Positions 25,787 to 34,600 of a DNA stretch of 64,000 nucleotides are shown here, piece after piece. Under the pieces are notes generated by a model. That model was not told the DNA's origin. It did no database searches and worked only from the letters and a program-made list of their open reading frames with translations. The position numbers and the translations under genes were made by a program. How positions within the stretch are numbered: the first letter of the stretch is position 1; every line of letters begins with the position of its first letter. The stretch comes from an uncultured Cohaesibacter sp. (lineage in GTDB: Bacteria; Pseudomonadota; Alphaproteobacteria; Rhizobiales; Cohaesibacteraceae): NCBI RefSeq assembly GCF_963676275.1, contig NZ_OY781091.1, positions 1,714,775-1,778,774 of the forward strand. The letters run 5' to 3'.

Positions 25787-27231
25787 GTCACATCTCCCTG
25801 TTTGTGATTGAATATCATGCGAACGCTCAAGCCGCCCAGTGCAGAGGATGAGAGTTTTAGATAGGCGCCGTGGCTGCGCATGACCTCATCGACAATGCTC
25901 AGGCCAAGCCCGGATCCTTCCGCCGCGCGGTCGGTGCGATAGAAGCGTTCAAGCACTTTCTCGCGTTTGCTTTCGGGAATGCCGGGGCCGGCATCATCCA
26001 CTTGCAGGATGATCTGCCGTCTGATTATGCCGCGCCTCTTGAGGCTCTTCTCATAAAGGGAAATGTCGATCCTGTTGTTGGCTGGCCCGTGCTTGATCGC
26101 ATTGTCAATGACATTGCTGATCGCCTCGCGGATCGAGATGCTGTCTCCGGCGATAAGGTCGGCATCCTCGCCGCCTTCCTCGATTTCCGGCGCTATGGAT
26201 ACGGAGAAATCGATTTTGGATTTCACATGTTCGCGCAGCAGGGTCTGCAGCACAGTGGTCAGCAGGGCTTTCAGATGAATGTCGGAGCTGATCTTCTGGT
26301 CGGCACGGTGAATCACCATGGCGTGAGCCAGCAACTGGTTGGTCAGATGGATCGTCTGGCGGTTCTGTCGTTCGGCCTTCTCGATGCGATTGAGGCGCTC
26401 AATCGGGTCCTGCTCCTTGCTGGCCAGTTCCAGCTGCCCCTGCAAGGCCGAAAGGGCTGTTCTGATCTGGTGGGTCACATCGGCAATGAAGATTTGCGAA
26501 TGATCGAGATTATTCTTCAGTCGCGATATGAAGCCATTGATCGACAGGATCAGGCTGGCCACCTCGCGAGGAGGGGCAACCGGCAACGGCGTGAAATCGG
26601 AAATATCCCGCTGGCGCAAATTCTGCTCGACATCGATCAGCGGGTGGAGCGCCCGGTTGATCGCAATCCAGACAAACAGAAGTCCGACAATCGTGATGAA
26701 GGAGGCCACCGCGAAGCCGCGCCAGAACAGGTCTGCGATCATGTCCTGCCGCGCGATGCATGTCTGCCCGAATTGCACGATCACCCAGAGCGAACGGGTA
26801 TCACCGGTCAGCAGTCGGGCTTGCTGCATGAAGCGAACCGTTTCCCCGCTATAGGCATCATCCCAATAGACAGGGCTTTCGCTGGGCTTGTAATTGGCCG
26901 CCGGAAGCAGATTGTGCGAGGCGGTGATGGTGTCGCCATTCTGAGTGAAAATGCGGTAGAAAACGCGGTCTTCCTTGGCCAGTCCGAGAATTTCGAATGC
27001 GGAATAGGGTATGTCGATGCGCACCTCGCCCGAGGCCATATTGGCGCGCTCCAGAACCGCCAGCGCCGCACCATGCAGCAGCCGGTCATAGGATTCATTG
27101 GCCGCCTGTTGGGCATAGCCCCAAAGGCCGATGCAGATTGCGGTAAGGATCGCCAGAAATCCTGCCCCCATGCCCAGAATGAGGCGGTGGCGGATTGACT
27201 TCTGCGTGATGCGTTTTGAAGATTGTCTCAT
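25783..27231 (-). CDS. TctE-like sensor histidine kinase
   Basis: 482 residues: one span near residue 20, a periplasmic region to about 165 (2CSK_N-like, with YSAFEILGLAKEDRVFYRIF), a second span, a HAMP-like linker, the dimerisation box FIADVTHQIRTALSAL (His254), and a catalytic domain with N box EAISNVIDNAIKHG, G1 VDDAGPGIP and G2 GSGLGLSIV. The residue usually Pro in the H box (HxxRTP) is Ala259 here. Together with the response regulator and the binding protein it forms a tricarboxylate-type sensing system; control of the tct/cit genes is inferred. Confidence 0.92.
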   Translation of the reverse strand: MRQSSKRITQKSIRHRLILGMGAGFLAILTAICIGLWGYAQQAANESYDRLLHGAALAVLERANMASGEVRIDIPYSAFEILGLAKEDRVFYRIFTQNGDTITASHNLLPAANYKPSESPVYWDDAYSGETVRFMQQARLLTGDTRSLWVIVQFGQTCIARQDMIADLFWRGFAVASFITIVGLLFVWIAINRALHPLIDVEQNLRQRDISDFTPLPVAPPREVASLILSINGFISRLKNNLDHSQIFIADVTHQIRTALSALQGQLELASKEQDPIERLNRIEKAERQNRQTIHLTNQLLAHAMVIHRADQKISSDIHLKALLTTVLQTLLREHVKSKIDFSVSIAPEIEEGGEDADLIAGDSISIREAISNVIDNAIKHGPANNRIDISLYEKSLKRRGIIRRQIILQVDDAGPGIPESKREKVLERFYRTDRAAEGSGLGLSIVDEVMRSHGAYLKLSSSALGGLSVRMIFNHKQGDVT

Positions 27232-27261
27232 CCTTGCGCCCTTGCTCGCGCCAAAACAGGC

Positions 27262-27933
27262 TCAGCTTTCATCCATATGCCCGATATAGCCCAGGCCACG
27301 AATGGTCTTGATGAGAAAGGGGGAGCCATCGAGCTTCTTGCGCAGCCGCGTAATCGTCTGTTCAATGGCATTAAGGCTCGGAGTCTCGTCGAAATTATAG
27401 ATCTTGTCGGCAATTTCCTCCTTGGTCAGAACCCGGTCGAGACTGGTCAGGAACAATTCAAGCAATTGCACTTCCTTATTGCGCAATTCGACATCCTTGC
27501 CCTCGACATTGGCCAGCTTGGTGCCCCAGTCGAAGGTGAAATTGCCTGCCGAAAACAGATTGCTGGCAAGACCCGTCTTGCGCCGGGCAAGAGCACGGCA
27601 GCGGGCGATCAATTCGCGGAAGTCGAAGGGTTTGGTCATATAGTCGTCAGCACCGGCGTCCAGCCCGACGACACGATCATCAATCTCCGAGCGCGCGGAG
27701 AGAACGAGTACAGGCGTATCCAACTGCCTTGCCCGGATCGCGCGAAGCAGCTCGAAACCGTTTCGACCCGGCAGATTGATGTCAAGCAGGATCAGATCAA
27801 ACTGCTTGTGGCGCAAGATATAGTCGGCCTGTTCGCCATCGCTTTCATGATCGATGACATGCCCTTCTTTCCTGAAGCGTTCGACGACCGTTTCTGCCAA
27901 CGCCATATTATCTTCGACAAATAAAACCCGCAT
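27262..27933 (-). CDS. OmpR-family response regulator (TctD-like)
   Basis: 223 residues. Receiver domain with acidic pair Glu7/Asp8, phospho-acceptor Asp51 in LILLDINLPG, and the Lys in TKPFDFREL; C-terminal winged helix with LRNKEVQLLELFLTS and ending in FLIKTIRGLGYIGHM. First gene of the leftward operon response regulator-kinase-binding protein. Likely target promoters are tctC (14.8 kb) and possibly citC, both of which carry dyads. Confidence 0.93.
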   Translation of the reverse strand: MRVLFVEDNMALAETVVERFRKEGHVIDHESDGEQADYILRHKQFDLILLDINLPGRNGFELLRAIRARQLDTPVLVLSARSEIDDRVVGLDAGADDYMTKPFDFRELIARCRALARRKTGLASNLFSAGNFTFDWGTKLANVEGKDVELRNKEVQLLELFLTSLDRVLTKEEIADKIYNFDETPSLNAIEQTITRLRKKLDGSPFLIKTIRGLGYIGHMDES

Positions 27934-28262
27934 TGAAAAAGCTGGATCCCAGATCCTCCTCCCGCTGAACAGTGTGAATCCCGCTTTTGTCTGTCCAGTT
28001 CGAGACGAGCTTAGTTTTCTCTCCCGACAGGGTCAATATGACTAGCCTTTGAAAGGATAGTGACTATGGAAAATATTGTTAGGAATCAATGCGCCGTCCA
28101 TTTTTCTGCAAACTATGCTGAAGTCTCGGCCTGAAAGGTAAAAACGCAGCAACAAACACCTGAGATTCAAAGAAAATATTCAACATCCGAGCGTTAAGGC
28201 TAAATTTAGCGGTGATCGTATAATATTGTTTCTGGTTAGTATTTGCATTCCAATGTTGTTTG
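27934..28262. other. Divergent promoter region between response regulator and Amt-GGDEF-EAL genes
   Basis: 329 bases, AT-rich toward the Amt side, with no gene. I looked for a sigma-54 site because ammonium transporters are often nitrogen-regulated; the nearest match (GG at 28234-28235, GC at 28245-28246) is one base too short. I see no ribosome-binding site of strength before the Amt start. Confidence 0.4.
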
Positions 28263-31200
28263 ATGAATATGCGTATTATATTGGTAATTTTTACAGTGTT
28301 GCTCTTGCCTCTATTCTTGCCGGACCGCGCCTATGCGACCGATCTGGCCGGGTTGGAAGCAAATATTGATCTGACATGGGTGATGGCCGCCGCAGCGCTG
28401 GTCATGTTCATGCAAGCCGGTTTCCTCATGCTTGAAGCCGGGATGGTGCGCTCCAAGAACTCCATCAATGTCGCCCAGAAGAATCTGCTTGATTTCGTCT
28501 TTTCCGTCGCCGCCTTCACCGTGATCGGCTTCATGTTCGCCTTTGGCCGGTCTTTTGGCTTTATCGGGCTGGACTGGCGCTATTTCGGTCTGCAACATAT
28601 CACCTCTCATGAGGCCGGATTCTTTGTCTTTCAGGTGATGTTCTGCGGTACCGCAGCCACGATTGTATCGGGTGCGATTGCCGAGCGTATTCGTCTGTCA
28701 TCCTATGTTGTCACCTCGATTTTCCTGTCTGCAATCATCTTCCCCCTGTTTGCCCATTGGGCTTGGGGCAATGCCCTGCAACATAATGACAGCGCCTTTC
28801 TGGCCAATATGGGCTTTATCGATTTTGCTGGCTCCTCTGTCGTGCATGGCACTGGTGGCTGGGTGGCGCTGGCTGGCTGCATGCTGCTTGGCCCCCGTGA
28901 TGGCCGCTTTACCGAAAGCGGAAAGCCCATAAGGCTGGCCGGGCACAGCCCGGTTCTGGCGACCACGGGCGGTCTTCTACTTTTTATCGGCTGGCTGGGT
29001 TTCAATGGCGGTTCAACGCTGAAGGCAGACGAGAGCGTCGCTTTCATCATTCTCAATACGGTTCTGGCCGGAGGCTTCGGCACGGTGGCCGGCTTTCTCC
29101 TTGGCTATTATCAGGATGGACATTATCTGCCCGAGAAATCGCTTGCTGGCCTGATTGGCGGGCTTGTCGCGGTGACGGCTGGCTGCTCGGTTCTGACCCC
29201 GCTTGGCTCCATTGTCATTGGCGCTGTTGGCGGTTGTCTGGCGGTTTATGCCAATACGATATTGGAGGAGAGGTTCAAGATCGATGACGCCGTCGGAGCG
29301 ATCGGGGCTCATGGGGTTGCCGGTGTCGCCGGCACAATCGGGCTGGCCTTTCTTGCGCCTGCGGATGCCTTTGAAATGGGGCGATCCGATCAGATTCTGA
29401 TCCAGACCTATGGGGCAGGGCTCAACTTCATTCTCAGCTTCGGGCTGGGTTTTCTCTGCTTCTGGGTTTTGAAGCGCTTCTTCCGGCTGCGTGCCAGCCC
29501 CGAAGAAGAACTGGTCGGCCTGAATATTGCCGAGCATGCGACCCGTATTGGCGTGGGCCATGTCGAAGATGCCATGGAAAAGCTGCTCTCTGGTCAGAGT
29601 GGTTTCTCGCAAAGGCTGCCAAGCGTTGCAGGTGACGAGGCGGAGAATCTGACCGACCTGTTCAACCAGCTGATGGGCAATCTGGAAACAGAGCACAGAA
29701 AGCTCAGCGAACTGGAATTGCTCAAGGCACAGGCAGAGGAAGCCGAACGCATCGAAGCTCTGTCCAAGGCCACCTTTGAAGGCATTGCCATTCATCAAAA
29801 TGGAGTGGTAATCGATGGCAATCCGCAGATCGCCGAACTGCTGGAATATCATCTGGATGAAGTCATCGGCAGGCCGATCCTGCAATTTGCCGATGCGCGC
29901 CATCATGGCCGTATCGAACGGGCAATCTCGGAACAATGTGCCGATCCTTATGAGGCGGTTTTGCTTTCCAAGTCCGGCGAGCAGATTCCCGTTGCCATTC
30001 GCGGGCGCAACATCAATTACAAAGGCAAGGAAGTGCGCATTTCCTGCTTTGTTGATCTCAGGGAGCGCAAGGCCGCCGAAGAACATATTCGCCTCATGGC
30101 CCAGCATGACGCGCTGACAGGCCTTGCCAATCGCTCACTCTTCAACTCGCAGCTGGAAAATGCCGTGCGCACGGCAACGCCGCAAAGGGTTGTCGCGCTG
30201 CTGCTGATTGATCTAGACCGCTTCAAGAATGTCAATGACGTTTACGGCCATCAGGCTGGCGACATTGTCATCCGAGAAACGGCAGCACGGCTCAATGCCA
30301 TCGCCGGGGTCAATGACACCGTTGCCCGTCTTGGTGGCGACGAATTCGCGATCATCCAGCGCAATCTGATGTTCACCAATCAGGCGGCGGACACCGGTCA
30401 CCGGATCATCAATGCGCTGTCCCGCCCGATCCAGATTGATGACAAGAAGTCCGTGTTGATTGGAGCCAGTGTTGGCATCTCCCTGAGCCCGGAACATGCC
30501 AAGGATGCTGAAACCCTGTTCTCCCGCGCCGACATTGCCCTTTATCATTCCAAGAATACCGGGCGCAACATGTCGAATATCTATCGCTCGGGCCTAAACA
30601 AGCTGATGGAAAAGCGGCGGGCGCTTCAGGCCAGCCTCGAAAAGGCGTTGGTCAATGATGAGCTTGAGCTTTATTACCAGCCGCGCATCGACGCCAAGTC
30701 CCTTGAAATCAGCTCCTATGAAGCCCTGCTGCGCTGGAACCATCCCCAGAGGGGCATTGTGAGCCCCGGCGAATTCATTCCCGTTGCCGAGGCCAGCGGA
30801 TTGATTGTCGAGATCGATAAATGGGTCTTCAACAGGGCCTGCATGGATGTTGCCCAAGGGGCGATTGGCAAACCGATCAGCATCAATGTCAGCCCGCTCG
30901 GATTCCAGCAGCGTGATTTCGTCAGAAAGATCGAGCAGATCCTGAAGGAAACGGGCACCGACCCGGCCCAGATCGAGCTGGAACTGACAGAGAGCATGCT
31001 GATCGAGGATGACGAACGTGGTCTGGCCATTTTGAAGCAGCTCAAGCGGCTCGGCCTGTCTCTGGCTCTGGACGATTTCGGAACCGGTTACTCGTCTCTG
31101 TCCTACCTGTCCAAATATCCCTTTGACACCATCAAGATTGATCGCAATTTCGTTGTCGCTCTCAGTCAGGAGAAGAGTGCGGTTGCCATCATGAAAGTCA

Positions 31201-31544
31201 TTATCGGGCTGGGCAAGGGGCTTGGCATGGATATCGTCGCCGAGGGCGTCGAGACCGTGGAGGAAGCGGCCTTCTTGCGGGAAAATGACTGTGATCAGCT
31301 GCAAGGTTATCTCGTCAGTCGTCCCTTGCCGGTAAGCGAGATCCTGCGCGAAGTGCCATATGATGTCCGCGCCGCTATCCTTAGCCAGAAACCCGACATG
31401 GAAGCCAATCAGCAGGTTTCCAGTCTGCGGTCAGTCTATCGCGAAGATGCTACACGCCCGGAAGATTTGGCTGACGAACAGGTGGAGAGTCTGGCAGAAG
31501 ACCAGCAAGCGGGGGCAAGTCAGTGCGATGGCAAAAGGGCATAA
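28263..31544 (+). CDS. Ammonium transporter fused to PAS-GGDEF-EAL (ammonium-linked cyclic-di-GMP enzyme)
   Basis: 1093 residues. Signal-like N-terminus (to about 26), then a complete Amt domain (about 28-430) with twin pore histidines in SSVVHGTGG (His195) and GAIGAHGVAG (His350), IGWLGFNGGS and the AERIRL segment. A helical linker (430-495) leads to a PAS domain (about 497-610), a GGDEF domain with intact GGDEF at 691-695 (no Arg in the RxxD inhibitory site; it reads GVND), and an EAL domain with EALLRW (Glu820), ELTESMLIED, DDFGTGYSS, IKIDRNF and AEGVET. Both cyclic-di-GMP synthase and phosphodiesterase residues are kept. I infer that external ammonium tunes cyclic-di-GMP. A ~60-residue acidic tail follows the EAL domain. 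Confidence 0.95.
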   Translation: MNMRIILVIFTVLLLPLFLPDRAYATDLAGLEANIDLTWVMAAAALVMFMQAGFLMLEAGMVRSKNSINVAQKNLLDFVFSVAAFTVIGFMFAFGRSFGFIGLDWRYFGLQHITSHEAGFFVFQVMFCGTAATIVSGAIAERIRLSSYVVTSIFLSAIIFPLFAHWAWGNALQHNDSAFLANMGFIDFAGSSVVHGTGGWVALAGCMLLGPRDGRFTESGKPIRLAGHSPVLATTGGLLLFIGWLGFNGGSTLKADESVAFIILNTVLAGGFGTVAGFLLGYYQDGHYLPEKSLAGLIGGLVAVTAGCSVLTPLGSIVIGAVGGCLAVYANTILEERFKIDDAVGAIGAHGVAGVAGTIGLAFLAPADAFEMGRSDQILIQTYGAGLNFILSFGLGFLCFWVLKRFFRLRASPEEELVGLNIAEHATRIGVGHVEDAMEKLLSGQSGFSQRLPSVAGDEAENLTDLFNQLMGNLETEHRKLSELELLKAQAEEAERIEALSKATFEGIAIHQNGVVIDGNPQIAELLEYHLDEVIGRPILQFADARHHGRIERAISEQCADPYEAVLLSKSGEQIPVAIRGRNINYKGKEVRISCFVDLRERKAAEEHIRLMAQHDALTGLANRSLFNSQLENAVRTATPQRVVALLLIDLDRFKNVNDVYGHQAGDIVIRETAARLNAIAGVNDTVARLGGDEFAIIQRNLMFTNQAADTGHRIINALSRPIQIDDKKSVLIGASVGISLSPEHAKDAETLFSRADIALYHSKNTGRNMSNIYRSGLNKLMEKRRALQASLEKALVNDELELYYQPRIDAKSLEISSYEALLRWNHPQRGIVSPGEFIPVAEASGLIVEIDKWVFNRACMDVAQGAIGKPISINVSPLGFQQRDFVRKIEQILKETGTDPAQIELELTESMLIEDDERGLAILKQLKRLGLSLALDDFGTGYSSLSYLSKYPFDTIKIDRNFVVALSQEKSAVAIMKVIIGLGKGLGMDIVAEGVETVEEAAFLRENDCDQLQGYLVSRPLPVSEILREVPYDVRAAILSQKPDMEANQQVSSLRSVYREDATRPEDLADEQVESLAEDQQAGASQCDGKRA

Positions 31545-31585
31545 GCCGCAATCATTGGGTTGGTTGGTACGCAAGGCAAAGAAGA

Positions 31586-31616
31586 AAGGCGGCGAGCCCT
31601 GATCTGCCGCCGCCTT
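31586..31616. terminator. Probable bidirectional terminator between Amt fusion and tamB
   Basis: Perfect 9-bp arms AAGGCGGCG (31586-31594) and CGCCGCCTT (31608-31616) with a 13-nt loop. On the minus strand the stem is followed by a T-rich run (TTCTTCTTT), suiting it to end the tamAB transcript; on the plus strand there is little T-tract. Confidence 0.5.
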
Positions 31617-31666
31617 GCCAATGGTCGTGATCTTCATGCGGGCAGACATCTCGCCCGCTGAATGGC

Positions 31667-34600
31667 CTAATAGTCCCGTTCGAAGAATATACCGGCCTTG
31701 GTTTCTCCGTCCGAGCTGGCCTCGCCATGGGCCTTGATCTGATCGGTGATGTCGAGATCGATACTCACCTTGCCCGCATCACTGGCCGTGCTCTTTTCCA
31801 CATTGATATAGGTGCGGTCATTGATATAGCGCCCGACACCAACCGTGGTTTCATTCGTGTCCGCATCAGACTTGATGTCGATATTGTCGATTCCGGCCAT
31901 ACTTCTGAGACGATCGAGCACGCCGGGACCGGAATTGACGCCACTCAGTGTCGCCACCGCATTGGCCAGTTGGGCCAACTGGATGGCAGAGAGTTCGGAA
32001 AGCTCCTTGTCGAAGAACAAATGCGCCAATATTTCATCCTCCGGCAGGGTCGGGGAGGATGTCAGCGAGATTTCCGGTGCCGAAGCATAGCCCGTCACGG
32101 CCACTGTGTAGGTGGTGCCGCTGTTTGTGGTGGTCGCCGAGAAATCCAGCGCCGGATCGAGTGTGCCCGTGAAGGTGACATCGCCGCTGTCAAAATCCAG
32201 CCGTTTGGTCAGGATTTCAAGCCGTCCCCGCTGCATGGTGATTGTTCCCAGCGGGCGGGGAGCTGCCGTGGTGCCGCCAATGCGGATGGTGCCGCCCAGT
32301 TCAGCATCCATACCGCGTCCACGCACATAGATGCTGCGTGGCGCACGAATATTCAGATCCAGCAGCATGGCCGGACCGGCATCACTGCTCTGGGAAACCT
32401 CTGCCGGGGCGAATTTCTTGGCCTGCTCGGCAACGCGGCCCTGGGCATTCTTGTGTGTGACATCAACCGGCGACAGGCTGGAGGGCAGCTTTTCCGGAAT
32501 CATGATTTCCGTTGTCTTGAGATCGACGTCACCGGAAATCGTCGAAGTGCCGGTCAATTCGCCTTTCAAATTCATGCTGGCATTGAATAGGCTGGTCAGC
32601 ATTTCCTCATATTTGAAGCTGCCATTCTGAATGCTGACGCTGATATCCGCTGGCAACCCGGCATTGGGATCAATCCCCACCTTGCCATTAACCGCAAGGG
32701 TGCCTTTCTGCCCGAGACGCCCGGTCACATTGTCAATCAGTGCCTGCTGCCCTTCAAGCCTTATCGTTCCGCCCAGATCGCGTAAGACAATGCCGGAGGA
32801 AAATTCGGAGAAGCGCGCGCCCTTTGTGGTGATCGTGCCGTTGATATCAGGGGAGGCGAAGCGACCGGTAATAGAGGCCTGCACATTGGCACTGCCATCC
32901 AGTTGCAGCCCCGCATTGGCCAGACTGCGCGCTGCCAGCGAGAAGGGCACCGAACCACCTGCGGAGATATTCATGCTCTGCTGTTTGAGCGCAACGCTGC
33001 CATTGACGTCAAGATCGGCTCCGCCACCAGTCAGATGGTTTTTCATCCTGATCGTGTCATTCTCGAATTGTCCCGAACTGTCAATCGCCATGCGCGGCAG
33101 GCCGGCATCGCGGGTTGAGCGCACGGACAGATCGCTGATCTTGCCTTGCCAATGGGCCACCGGACTGGTGGAAGAGCCGCTAATCTTGGCCGTCAGATCC
33201 AGTTGGCCGGTTGGCGTTTCCCCGGTTGGAGAAATCTTCTCGGCAATGGCCAGCGGCAGGGCGGAGAGCGCGACGTCCAGAGCGAGTTGCTCACCCGCCG
33301 AGCCCGAGACTGTGACGAGACCGCTATCCAGCTTAAGCTTGAGGGCAGACTGAAGCGCGGCCCCGTTTGTCAGATCGATATTGACAGGATCGGCGAGCGC
33401 CAGTGCAACGCTTTTCCAGCTGCCTTGGAACTGGTCTAGTGCGATGGCTGTTTGCCCATTCTGCTGCAACAGCTTGCCCTTCAGCGAGAAAGGCGCACGG
33501 GAAATGCTGGCAGTCGCTGCGAAGGGAAGGGTACCATTGCCGCCGCTCATCTCTGCCTTGAGCGTGCGGATGGTCTCACCTTGAACTACGATCCGGTCGA
33601 CAGCGAGGGCGCTATTCATGCTCATCATGCCCGTGGCATCGCTGATTTGCGCATCGAGCTGGAGGGCTGACAAGGCAATGTCTTTCACCGCAAGTTCTGG
33701 CGACGTGGCGTCCACTGTTACGGATTGCTTGCCTTCACTTACGGCCAGAGCGATATCGGCCTTGAGCGAGCCTTTCAGATCCGGTTGCAGCAGCAACGGC
33801 CCAAGGGCCGCAAGATCGGATATGGACGCGGCAAGATCGCCAGTGGCCAGCCCCTCGGGCGAGATGGAAACCGAGCCAGAGATCTCGGTGCCGGGTGCCG
33901 TTACCGAAAGGTGATTGATCGATCGGCTGCCATCGCCATTGGTGACGAGCTCGATTGCGCTCTCAAGCGGCGAGCCGTCATAGCTGGCCGAGAGTGCCAA
34001 TTGGGCATCCGGCGCTGCGGTCGATGTCAGGTCAATCTTGAGATTTTCGACAGCCTTGTCATAGACCGAAAGCGACTGCCCGCCCATGTTGAGCGCAAGG
34101 CGCGGATTGGCCGGAGTGCCTTCAACGGAGAATGTGCCGGAGAGCGATCCTTCAAGCCCTTCATCAATCGGTTTGAGGTCGGCAACAGACAGACTACCCT
34201 CAATCGCAAGAGCATCAGCGCCATAGCGTCCCTGTGCCTGCAGGGACGCAAGGCCTGCGACCAGATTGGCATTGTCGAGGCGCAGGCTGTCGCCATCAAG
34301 TACGCTCTCGATGCGCAGGGTCTTGTTGCCCTTGACCAGAGCGTCAAGCTGGCCTGATCCGGTGGAAAGGCTGGCAAGGGCGATTTCGGCATTGATTGCG
34401 CCTTGCCGATTTTCAAGATCGAGTTCTGGCGCCGAGACCAGAAGCGTCAACCCCTCAAGCGAAAGAGCATCCTGCGACAGGCTGGAAACAGAGCCGTCAA
34501 CGGCCAGAGCCGCCTTGGCAAGCGTGCCTTGCAACCGGCCCGTAAGGCCTGTGTGGCCGATCATCAGCGAGACCGCATTATCCTGCTGCATTTCGATTTC

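Noticed and set aside
28233-28246. Possible sigma-54 promoter before the Amt fusion
   Set aside because: The GG and GC elements are 11 rather than 12 bases apart and the flanking bases match poorly.
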